A stretch of 46,788 nt of DNA, taken from Actinomadura sp. 7K507. Its GTDB lineage: Bacteria > Actinomycetota > Actinomycetes > Streptosporangiales > Streptosporangiaceae. The stretch spans positions 1-46,788 of the forward strand of contig NZ_SMKK01000043.1 of assembly GCF_004348425.1 (NCBI RefSeq). Direction: 5' to 3'. Positions 1 to 7,204 of this stretch are shown here, in pieces. A program made the position numbers and the translations under genes. The notes under the pieces are model-generated. The model made no database searches. It was not told the DNA's origin and saw nothing but the letters and a program-made list of their open reading frames with translations. Position 1 is the first letter of the stretch; each line of letters begins with the position of its first letter.

Positions 1-1043
1 GCGCCGTCGATGGTGAACACCGAGCGCACGGCCGCTTCCTCCCCGCCGGGGCCGCGGACCCGCGACATGACCCGCCGGACGCGCCACTGCTCCGATTCGA
101 GGAGGTCCCGCAGGCTGGTCACCTTCTCCGCGCTGACCCGTCCCCGCTGGCAGCCGTCGATCACCTCGTCGGCCCGGCGCCGCGCCGCGCGCTCCTGCAG
201 TACGGCGACGATCTCCTCCCAGTTGCGCAACCGGTCCGCCGAGGTCTGGTACCGCTCGTCGTCCAGCAGGTGCTCGCAGCCGAGGACCCGGCACACGGTG
301 GGCCAGTTCCGGATGACGAAGATCACGATCCAGGCGTCGGCGCAGCGCAGCAGCGCGAGGAAGCCCGGGTAGCGCTGGCGGGTCGCGTGGGTGCCGTTGT
401 AGCTGTGCTGGCTCACGATGTTCTGTCCCATCGCGGCGAGCGACTCGAAGACGGTGGCGTCGACGCGCTGCCCGGCACCGGACCTGCGGCGCTCGTACAG
501 GGCCGACACGACGGAGATGTAGGCCGTGGTCCCGGCGGCGTAGGAGGCCCGCTCCCCGAGCCCGTAGACGGGCTCACGGTCGAACGCGCCCGTGACCTTC
601 ATCGAGCCCGAGAGCGCCTGGTGGATCATCTCCGTGAACCGCCACCCGCCGTAGGCGCCGTTCTCGGGGGCGTCGCCCACCACGCAGTCGATCAGCCGGT
701 CCCCGGCTCCCTCGGGCGCGGCGGACCCCTGGTCGCGCAGGACCACGTCCGCACGGCCCGTCAGCGCCCGCAACGCGCCCCGGTCGGCCGGAGAGCCGTG
801 GTCGTGCACGATGGAGCGCTTGCCCTGGTTGAGGTGCCGGAACAGGAAGGACCCGCTCTCGGCACGCGGCCCCCGCCGCCGGGTGGGGGTGCCGCCGGGC
901 GGCTCGACCAGCACCACGTCGGCGCCGTTCATGGCGAGCATCCGTCCGGCGTACTGCCCGGCGACCGACGTGCTGAGGTCGAGGACGACCACGCCGTCCA
1001 GCGCGGAGACCGGCGGGTCCGGCAGATCAGGCGACGACGACAT
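1..1043 (-). CDS. Class III (CaiB/BaiF) CoA-transferase, 3' end cut by window
   Basis: Transfers CoA between acyl-CoA and a carboxylate. The protein reads MSSSPDLPDPPVSALDG and then VVVLDLSTSVAGQYAGRML, the usual N-terminal Rossmann strand of the family, followed by LFRHLNQGK and MGQNIVSQHSYNG. About 347 codons lie in the window. The paralogue at 20549-21667 (372 aa) shares LFRHLNQGK, AAMGQN and QHSYNG, so only about 20-25 residues are missing. The start at 1043 has an AGGAG box 5-6 bases upstream and overlaps the end of the upstream permease gene by 17 bp, so it is the last visible gene of the importer operon. Where formyl-CoA transferase has its catalytic Asp, the aligned segment here reads TVFESL, with Glu. 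The acyl substrate is unknown. Confidence 0.88.
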   Translation of the reverse strand, partial: MSSSPDLPDPPVSALDGVVVLDLSTSVAGQYAGRMLAMNGADVVLVEPPGGTPTRRRGPRAESGSFLFRHLNQGKRSIVHDHGSPADRGALRALTGRADVVLRDQGSAAPEGAGDRLIDCVVGDAPENGAYGGWRFTEMIHQALSGSMKVTGAFDREPVYGLGERASYAAGTTAYISVVSALYERRRSGAGQRVDATVFESLAAMGQNIVSQHSYNGTHATRQRYPGFLALLRCADAWIVIFVIRNWPTVCRVLGCEHLLDDERYQTSADRLRNWEEIVAVLQERAARRRADEVIDGCQRGRVSAEKVTSLRDLLESEQWRVRRVMSRVRGPGGEEAAVRSVFTIDG

Positions 1044-1896
1044 CGTTCTCCTTTCGAATGCCCGGGGACGTCCCCGCGCTCATCCGGTCGCGCAGGACGT
1101 CGCCGATGCGGTAGACGCACAGGACCACGGTCCCCAGGAGCAGGCCGGACGGAAGGATCAGCAGCGGGGCCGACAGGATCTGCGAGTAGGCGTCGTTCAG
1201 GTCGCCTCCCCAGCTCGGAGTCGGGCGCTGCGGCCCCAGCCCGAGGAAGGCCAGGGCGCCCTGGATGACGAAGGTGAGACCGGTGTAGATGGTCAGCTGG
1301 ATCACGACCGGGCGCAGGGCGATGGGCAGCACGTGGCGCACCAGCACGATCGGTGTCCAGACCCCCGACAGCCGCGCGCTGGCCACGAAGTCCTGCTCGC
1401 GCACCGCGAGCACGCCGGCTCGCGTGAGCTGGGCGGTGTTGGGCGCCAGCACGAGGCCGACCGCGACCATCGAGGTGACCAGGCCGACGCCGAGCGAGCC
1501 GGTGATGGCGATCGCCAGCACCAGCAGCGGGAAGGCGATCAGGGTGTCGGAGACGCGCATCAGCACCGTGCCCACGTAGCGGGGCCAGAATCCGGCGACG
1601 GTCCCCCAGGGCACGCCGAGCAGCACCGCGACCGAGATGCAGATCACCACGCCGCCGAAGGCGTTGCGCCCGCCGTGGACGAGCCGGCTCAGCACGTCGC
1701 GTCCGAAGCGGTCGGTGCCGAGCAGATGGTCCGCGCTCGGTCCCTGCAGCTTCCTGGTGAGGTCCTGCGCCAGCGGGTCGTGCGGGGCGATCCACGGAGC
1801 CAGTACCGCCGCGCTGACCAGCAGCGCGAGAATCGTCACCGCCAGCCAGGCGCCCACGGGCATGACGCGGCGCAGGCGCCCGATGCCGCCGATCAT
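1027..1896 (-). CDS. ABC transporter permease, DppC/OppC type
   Basis: Second membrane subunit of a peptide/opine/nickel-class importer, 289 aa. After MIGGIGRLRRVMPVG comes a first membrane helix (VTILALLVSAAVLAPW), the N-terminal DppC-type periplasmic segment with HLLGTDRFGRDVLSRL (a hallmark of OppC/DppC), then five further hydrophobic segments. The EAA loop that docks on the ATPases is around REQDFVASARLSGV. The ATG at 1896 overlaps the stop of the preceding permease as ATGA and has GAAGGGG upstream; a much longer open frame continues upstream but only as a shadow of the other permease. The transported substrate cannot be read from the sequence, but the genes on both sides handle CoA esters. 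Confidence 0.93.
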   Translation of the reverse strand: MIGGIGRLRRVMPVGAWLAVTILALLVSAAVLAPWIAPHDPLAQDLTRKLQGPSADHLLGTDRFGRDVLSRLVHGGRNAFGGVVICISVAVLLGVPWGTVAGFWPRYVGTVLMRVSDTLIAFPLLVLAIAITGSLGVGLVTSMVAVGLVLAPNTAQLTRAGVLAVREQDFVASARLSGVWTPIVLVRHVLPIALRPVVIQLTIYTGLTFVIQGALAFLGLGPQRPTPSWGGDLNDAYSQILSAPLLILPSGLLLGTVVLCVYRIGDVLRDRMSAGTSPGIRKENDVVVA

Positions 1897-2972
1897 GACG
1901 TCCCCTTCCGGATCGCAGGGTCGACCAGGCCGGCCACGATGTCCACGATGAGGTTCACCAGCAGGGCGATCACGACGTAGACCAGGACGACGCCCAGGAT
2001 GACCGGGAAGTCGAGTTGGCCGATGGCGGTGACGAGGGTCCGGCCGAGGCCGGGCAGGACGAAGATCTGCTCGAGGATCAGCGTCGCCCCCAGCTGGCCG
2101 AGCGCGAGCAGCGCGAGGACGTTCAGGGTGGTGGGCAGCACGGAGCGGAACGCGTAGTGCCAGGTGATCCGCCGCTCCGGGACCCCCATGGCACGCGCGG
2201 TCCGGACGTGGTCGCTGGCCATGGCGTCGGCCATCGCGGCGCCCACCTGCCGGATCACGATGGCGCTGCCTCCGAGGATCATCGGCAGCGCCGGCAGGAT
2301 CAGGTGGTGGACGTTCTGCAGGGGGTCTTCCGTGAACGGGGTGAACCCGAGCCGCGGCAGCACACCGAGCCACACCGAGAAGACCGTGATCAGCACGAGG
2401 GCGGCGAAGAAGTCCGGCACGGCCAGGCCCAGGCCGGAGAAGCTCCGGACGAACCGGCCCGACGAGCGCGTGGCGCGCCTGCCCGCGAACACTCCGATCG
2501 GGATGGCGATCAGGCACGTGCACACGATCGCGACGAGGGTCAGCTGCAGGGTCACCGGCAGGGTCTCGGCGATCGTGGCCGCCACCGGGTAGCCGGTCTG
2601 GAAGGAGTTCCCGAAGTCGCCGATGGCCGCCTTGCCCAGCCAGGTCAGGAACTGCTCCGGCAGCGGGCGGTCGAGCCCGAGCTGCCGCTCGATGAGGGCC
2701 ACCGACTCCGGCGTCGCGTTGTCGCCCAGCCGGGCGTAGGCGGGCCCGCCTGGAATGATCTTGACCAGCAGGAAGGTGAACAGGCCCGCTCCGACCACGG
2801 TGGGCGGGAAGAGCAGCAGGCGGACCAGGACGAACCTCACCAGCCCGCCACCCGCCCGCGGCCTTCGGCCGCGTGTGGCGGGCTTGGCACCGGGGGTCCC
2901 GGCGGGGGCGGCCGGCTCTTCCTTGCCGGCCGCGCCCGCCCGGAGCCCGGTGGCGTCTGTGGGCCCCGCCAT
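1893..2972 (-). CDS. ABC transporter permease, DppB/OppB type
   Basis: First membrane subunit of the importer, 359 aa. A proline/alanine-rich cytoplasmic N-terminus of about 45 residues precedes the DppB-type first helix (VRFVLVRLLLFPPTVVGAG), the external segment with IPGGPAYARLG and RQLGLDRPLPEQ typical of OppB, then five more helices. The EAA motif lies around ASDHVRTARAMGVPERR. The ATG at 2972 shares one base with the TGA of the binding-protein gene (TGATG); a GTG at 2975 is an equally close alternative. Tight overlaps on both sides indicate translational coupling within one importer operon. Confidence 0.93.
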   Translation of the reverse strand: MAGPTDATGLRAGAAGKEEPAAPAGTPGAKPATRGRRPRAGGGLVRFVLVRLLLFPPTVVGAGLFTFLLVKIIPGGPAYARLGDNATPESVALIERQLGLDRPLPEQFLTWLGKAAIGDFGNSFQTGYPVAATIAETLPVTLQLTLVAIVCTCLIAIPIGVFAGRRATRSSGRFVRSFSGLGLAVPDFFAALVLITVFSVWLGVLPRLGFTPFTEDPLQNVHHLILPALPMILGGSAIVIRQVGAAMADAMASDHVRTARAMGVPERRITWHYAFRSVLPTTLNVLALLALGQLGATLILEQIFVLPGLGRTLVTAIGQLDFPVILGVVLVYVVIALLVNLIVDIVAGLVDPAIRKGTS

Positions 2973-4510
2973 CACTTCAGCCCGAGCGCGGTCAGGTCCG
3001 CCTCACCGTTGAGGGCGATCGACTCCGCGCCGCCGGTGACGTTGCCGCCCCATGCGGTGACCGTGGGCGAGTAGTAGAGCGGGATGATCGGCAGCTCCTC
3101 CAGGGCCACACTCGCGGCGTTCTTGAGGGCCGCCTTCAGCTCCTCGTCGCCGTCCGCGGCGTTCGCCCGCTTGACGGCCTCCTCGCCGCCGGGGACCGGA
3201 ACGTTGCCCGCGTTGCCGGCGGACTTCGTGGTCAGCAGCCGGCGGTAGATGCTCAGCCAGTCGGGCCCGGCGTTCGTGCCGCTGGACATCAGGTCGTAAC
3301 TGTGGTCGACGTAGAACCCCTTGGTCGCCTCACCGATGTCCTTGGCCTCGAACTCGACCTTGATCCCGACCTTGGCGAGCTGGTCGGAGACGACCACGCC
3401 GTTGTTGACGAACGCCGGAGAGTTCAGCGACGCCGCCCGCAGCGTCAGGCCGTCGGGGTGGCCGGCCTCGGCCAGCAGCTCCTTGGCCTTACCGGGGTCG
3501 TGGGGGTAGGCGCCGGCGAGGTCGCCGAAGTGGTAGGCGGTGCCGGGCGGGTACGGCTGGCCGGCCCCGAGGTCGCTCAGGCCGGCGGTGTTGGCGCTGG
3601 CGAGCGCGGAGCGGTCGATCGCGTAGCTGATGGCCTGGCGCACCCGCTTGTCCCGCAGCGGTCCCTGGCTCCGGTCGACGGCGAGGTTGGTCATCGACGT
3701 CCCGACCTTGTGCTCGGTCTTCACGTCGGTGCCCGTGAGCGCCTTGGGGGCCGAGTAGTCCAGGCGCCAGGCGAAGTCCGCCTGGCCGCCGGTGAGCGCC
3801 GCCACCTGCGCGGACGGGTCACTGATCATCTGCGAGGTGATGCGGTCGACCTTGGCCGCGGGCAGTCCCGCCTCCTGGTAGCCGCCCCACTTCTGGAGGG
3901 TCACCGACGCCCCGGGGACGAAGCCGGTGAGCCGGTACGGGCCGGCGCCCACCGGCTCGGCCCCGAACTTGTCGCCCGACTTCTCGCGCGCGGCCGGGGA
4001 CGCGATCAGGCCGAGGCGCGACCCGAGCAGCTCCGGCAGGCCGCTGCCGGGCTCGGACAGCTTGAAGACGACCGTGCCGGCGCCCTCCGCCTCGATGGAC
4101 TCCAGCCCCGGGATCGTCTGGTTCTCCAGGGCGAGGCACTGCTCGATGCTCTTCTTCACCGCCGCCGCGTCGAGGGCGGTGTCGTCCTGGAACTTCAGGC
4201 CGGTCTTGAGGTCCAGCGTCAGGGTCTTCAGGCCATCGGAGAAGTCCCATTTCGTGGCGATGCCGGGGGACAGCTCGCCCGTGCCGGGATCGGTGCGGAT
4301 GAGCGGAGCGTAGATGGCGGCCATGTAGGCCGTCTCGGACCCGTTGGCGGGGCCGCACGGGTCGAACTGGCTCGGGTTGAGGCTCTGGATGGTCCGCAGC
4401 GTCTTCCCTTCCCCGGACCCGTCGGAGCCGGAACCGCAGGCGGCGAGGGCGGCGACGAGGACGGTGGTGAGGGCGGCGGCGCGGAACCCGTTACGGCGGA
4501 GTCGCAGCAT
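2972..4510 (-). CDS. Family 5 extracellular solute-binding lipoprotein
   Basis: Substrate receptor of the ABC importer, 512 aa (SBP_bac_5, the DppA/OppA family). The N-terminus has a basic start (MLRLRRNG), a hydrophobic stretch and the lipobox LAAC at about residues 22-25, so it should be anchored to the outer face of the membrane. Family landmarks include FDPCGPANGSE, YAPLIRTDPGTGEL, VGAGPYRLTGF and RDKRVRQAISYAIDR. It is clearly paralogous to the protein at 22580-24142: both share CGPxNGSE, YAPLI, RLGxIASP and VGAGPY. An AGAAGGAC box lies upstream of the ATG. It follows the ATPase genes by about 100 bp, so it may have its own ribosome-loading or processing signal. Confidence 0.95.
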   Translation of the reverse strand: MLRLRRNGFRAAALTTVLVAALAACGSGSDGSGEGKTLRTIQSLNPSQFDPCGPANGSETAYMAAIYAPLIRTDPGTGELSPGIATKWDFSDGLKTLTLDLKTGLKFQDDTALDAAAVKKSIEQCLALENQTIPGLESIEAEGAGTVVFKLSEPGSGLPELLGSRLGLIASPAAREKSGDKFGAEPVGAGPYRLTGFVPGASVTLQKWGGYQEAGLPAAKVDRITSQMISDPSAQVAALTGGQADFAWRLDYSAPKALTGTDVKTEHKVGTSMTNLAVDRSQGPLRDKRVRQAISYAIDRSALASANTAGLSDLGAGQPYPPGTAYHFGDLAGAYPHDPGKAKELLAEAGHPDGLTLRAASLNSPAFVNNGVVVSDQLAKVGIKVEFEAKDIGEATKGFYVDHSYDLMSSGTNAGPDWLSIYRRLLTTKSAGNAGNVPVPGGEEAVKRANAADGDEELKAALKNAASVALEELPIIPLYYSPTVTAWGGNVTGGAESIALNGEADLTALGLK

Positions 4511-4608
4511 CGGCGATAGTCCTTCTTCTGGGGTGGGTCTCCGGAAGGGCGGTCAGGAGTAGTGCGGCCGTGTTGTTTCGTTACGCGGCCTGGGCCGGGC
4601 GGCGGCGC

Positions 4609-5655
4609 TCAGTCCGGCCGGCGCGGGGCGGTTCCGGCGCGGATCTCCCGCCAGAAGTGGCAGGCGGCCTGGTGCGCCGAGCCGCTGTCCGCGGACTCGG
4701 CGACGCTCTCCGCGGGCGGCTCCTCCAGTGCGCAGATCTCCTGCGCGAAGGGGCAGCGGGTACGGAAGCGGCATCCGGAGGGCGGGCGGCGGGCATCGGG
4801 GATCTCGCCTTCCAGGGTCTGGATCTCGGCGTCGCGGGCGCCCAAGCCGACCCGTGGGACCGCTCTGATCAGCGCCTGCGTGTAGGGGTGCCGGGGTGAC
4901 CGGAGCACCTCTCGCACCGGGCCGATCTCGACGAGCCGGCCGAGGTACATGACACCGACGTCGTGGGCGATCCTGGCGATGGACGCCATGTCATGGGAGA
5001 TGAAGAGGTAGGTGAGGTCGGACGCCTCGCGCAGCTCGTCGAGCAGGCGCAGGACGCCGGCCTGGACCGAGATGTCGAGCGCCGCCACGGGCTCGTCGCA
5101 CATCACGACCGGAGCGCGGGCCGCGACCGCCCGGGCGATGGTGACCCGCTGGCGCTGCCCGCCCGACATCTGGCCGGGACGCCGGTCGGCGATCTCGGGG
5201 CCGAGACCGACCTGCCCGAGCAGCTCCACGCCGCGGTCGCGCAGCCGCCGGGGGACGGCTAGCCGGTGCGGCACCAGGGGCTCGACGACGCTCTTCCAGA
5301 CCGGCCGGCCGAGGTTCAGCGCGAGCGCGGGGTCCTGAAAGATCATCTGGACCTGGCCGGCGCGCCCCACCGAGGATGCCGCCGGTGCCAGGCCGCCGTC
5401 CGGGCCGAGCACCTCGACCGTGCCGGCGGCGATCGGGACGAGCCCCGCGATGGCCTTGGCGAGCGTGGACTTGCCCGAGCCGGACTCGCCGATGATGCCG
5501 AGCGTCGCGCCGCGGGCGACCTCGACGCTGACGCCGTCGACGGCGTGGAAGGAGTCGCGGCGGCCGCCGTAGCGGACGACGAGGTCGCGGACCTGCAACG
5601 CGGGCGCCTGGCGCTCTTCCCCCTTGCGGATGGACAGCGCGCTGTCGACGGTCAT
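4609..5655 (-). CDS. Oligopeptide-type ABC transporter ATPase, DppF type
   Basis: Cytoplasmic ATPase energising the importer, 348 aa. Walker A is GESGSGKST at about residues 56-64, the ABC signature is SGGQRQRVTIARA, Walker B is VVMCDEPVAALD and the H-loop lies in LFISHDMASIARI. The C-terminal oligopeptide-transporter extension carries CRFRTRCPFAQEICAL, whose cysteines resemble the [4Fe-4S]-binding cluster known in DppD/OppD-family ATPases. ATG 5655 overlaps the TGA of the neighbouring ATPase as ATGA. The two ATPases are expected to form a heterodimer under the two permeases. Confidence 0.95.
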   Translation of the reverse strand: MTVDSALSIRKGEERQAPALQVRDLVVRYGGRRDSFHAVDGVSVEVARGATLGIIGESGSGKSTLAKAIAGLVPIAAGTVEVLGPDGGLAPAASSVGRAGQVQMIFQDPALALNLGRPVWKSVVEPLVPHRLAVPRRLRDRGVELLGQVGLGPEIADRRPGQMSGGQRQRVTIARAVAARAPVVMCDEPVAALDISVQAGVLRLLDELREASDLTYLFISHDMASIARIAHDVGVMYLGRLVEIGPVREVLRSPRHPYTQALIRAVPRVGLGARDAEIQTLEGEIPDARRPPSGCRFRTRCPFAQEICALEEPPAESVAESADSGSAHQAACHFWREIRAGTAPRRPD

Positions 5656-6674
5656 GCGCCCACCCCCGGGAGTACCAGCTCATGGCTGCGCAGGCATCGG
5701 GTCCTGCCCCCCTGCGGGGCCGGCTCCAGAGCGGGCACGTGCTCGGCACAGCGCTTCTCCGCATGGGGGCAGCGCGGATGGAAGCGGCAGCCGTCCGGTG
5801 GGCGGGCCGGGTTGGCGGGCGCGCCGGTGATGCCGGCGCGGTCGTCCGGGTGGTCCAGGCTCACGTCCGAGGCGCGCACCAGCGCCGAGGCGTAGGGGTG
5901 CTGCGGCGCGCCGAGCAGTTGCTCGGCGCTGTCGTCGTTGACCACCTGGCCGCAGTACATGGTGACGACGCGCGAGCACAGGGTCGACACCACGCCCAGG
6001 TTGTGGGTGATGAGCAGGACCGCGAGATCGAGTTCGGCGGCGAGCCGCCGGAGCAGCGAGATGACCTGGGCCTGGATGGTGACGTCCAGGGCGGTGGTCG
6101 GCTCATCGGCCACCAGCAGCCGCGGCCGGCAGACGAGCGCCATGGCGATCATCACCCGCTGGCACATGCCGCCCGACAGCTGGTGGATATATGCATCCAT
6201 GGTGTGCCGCGGATCCGGCAGCCCGGCCATGCCGAGCATGTCGACGGCCTGGCGCCGGGCGTCGGCGGCGCGCACCGGTCCGTGCGCACGGATGACGTCG
6301 ACGATCTGCTTGCCCACCGGGCGCGAGGGGTGCAGCGAGGCCCGCGGCTCCTGGAAGATCATGCTCAGCTCGCTGCCGCGGAGCCGGCGCCGCCGCTCCC
6401 CGTCGGCCTTGAGCATGTCCACGCCGTCGAAACGGACGCTGCCCTGCGCCGACGCGTCCGGCGGGAGCAGTCCGAGGAGGCTCAGCCCGGTCAGCGTCTT
6501 GCCGGACCCCGACTCACCGACCAGCCCGACCAGCTCGCCGGACCGGATGTTCAGTGAGACCTCCGACAGCAGGCGGTTGCCGCCGATCGACACGGTGAGG
6601 TCGTCCACTTCGAGCAGCGCGGGAGCGGCGCCGCCGGGCGCCCCGTCCCGGGCATCGAGGCTCGTCGTGGCCAT
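5652..6674 (-). CDS. Oligopeptide-type ABC transporter ATPase, DppD type; first gene of the importer operon
   Basis: Partner ATPase of the importer, 340 aa. Walker A GESGSGKT is at residues 53-60, the signature LSGGMCQRVMIAMA starts at about 166 and Walker B LLVADEPTTALD at about 186. The C-terminal oligopeptide-transporter tail has CRFHPRCPHAEKRC. I chose ATG 6674 (MATTSLDARDG) because GGAGGTGG lies just upstream; an in-frame ATG at 6716 would place the start inside the operator and promoter region. The gene heads a leftward operon of at least six genes and is divergent from the synthetase-thioesterase gene at 7205. A TTGACA/AATAGT promoter and a 19-bp operator lie directly upstream. Confidence 0.94.
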   Translation of the reverse strand: MATTSLDARDGAPGGAAPALLEVDDLTVSIGGNRLLSEVSLNIRSGELVGLVGESGSGKTLTGLSLLGLLPPDASAQGSVRFDGVDMLKADGERRRRLRGSELSMIFQEPRASLHPSRPVGKQIVDVIRAHGPVRAADARRQAVDMLGMAGLPDPRHTMDAYIHQLSGGMCQRVMIAMALVCRPRLLVADEPTTALDVTIQAQVISLLRRLAAELDLAVLLITHNLGVVSTLCSRVVTMYCGQVVNDDSAEQLLGAPQHPYASALVRASDVSLDHPDDRAGITGAPANPARPPDGCRFHPRCPHAEKRCAEHVPALEPAPQGGRTRCLRSHELVLPGVGA

Positions 6675-6698
6675 GGGGCCACCTCCGATCGTGGGAAA

Positions 6699-6717
6699 TA
6701 TGCATCGCCAGTGCATA
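6699..6717. promoter_or_regulatory. Operator copy 1, TATGCA-N7-TGCATA
   Basis: Perfect 6-bp arms TATGCA and TGCATA separated by 7 bp. Read on the minus strand it is TATGCACTGGCGATGCATA, matching the second copy (7119-7137, plus strand) at 16 of 19 bases. It lies between the -10 box and the start codon of the leftward importer operon, a position suited to repression. No regulator gene adjoins it, so the binding protein is unknown. Confidence 0.65.
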
Positions 6718-6718
6718 A

Positions 6719-6748
6719 ACTATTGTGGGCGCCGTCACAGGCTGTCAA
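6719..6748 (-). promoter_or_regulatory. Putative promoter of the importer operon
   Basis: On the minus strand a consensus -35 TTGACA (6748-6743) is followed after 18 bp by AATAGT (6724-6719). The 19-bp operator begins directly after it and would cover the start of transcription. Confidence 0.5.
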
Positions 6749-7091
6749 GGGGTGGGCCGGACGTTTCTCCTCTTCATGGCCCCGAACCGGTGCACTCGCC
6801 TCGCGCTCGCCCCCGCACCGGGGAACTCAGATGGAGGGCACGATCGACCGCCGCCACCCCCGCCACGAGGACGGCCGCCACCGGCGCGATCACGGGCAGC
6901 GGCCGGACCGGCCGCAGGGGCGGCAAGAGCGCCCTCAGCCAGGGCGCAGGCGTTCCGAGCGTTCGCGACGGGGCCGCGCGGGGCCGGAGATCGCGCGTGC
7001 GGCACCCCGACCACTCCCCTCGCGGGAACGTGCACCTTCCATGCAGAAGACCATCTCGCCAGGTCACACGTCAAGGAGCTCTAGCAGATGT

Positions 7092-7121
7092 TTGGCAAGA
7101 GAACCTCTCCGAGGTTAATGT
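7092..7121 (+). promoter_or_regulatory. Putative promoter of the synthetase-thioesterase operon
   Basis: TTGGCA (7092-7097), 18-bp spacer, TAATGT (7116-7121). Operator copy 2 starts inside the -10 box, mirroring the arrangement on the other strand at 6699-6748. Confidence 0.5.
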
Positions 7122-7137
7122 GCACTACCGATGCATA
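7119..7137. promoter_or_regulatory. Operator copy 2, TGTGCA-N7-TGCATA
   Basis: TGTGCACTACCGATGCATA, the same 19-mer as copy 1 with three substitutions; one arm base departs from perfect symmetry. It overlaps the putative -10 of the rightward operon. Confidence 0.63.
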
Positions 7138-7204
7138 TACTTTGGAGGATGCGGCCCAGCACCGCGTCGTCCCGCACGGACGAGTCGTCGACGGAAGGAC
7201 TTCC

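Larger units (their letters stand above)
6675..7204. other. Divergent control region between importer operon and synthetase-thioesterase operon
   Basis: This stretch has no gene I can support. At each end there is one copy of the same 19-bp inverted-repeat operator (6699-6717 and 7119-7137), each directly downstream of a plausible promoter. The middle (about 6760-7080) is GC-rich and holds only shadow-like frames. One leftward frame (7067 to 6774) has a single hydrophobic stretch near its C-terminus but no clear ribosome site or recognisable family. Confidence 0.7.

Noticed and set aside
6774..7067. Small leftward frame with one hydrophobic stretch in the divergent control region
   Set aside because: No ribosome site, no family, and composition like other shadow frames; insufficient support as a gene.
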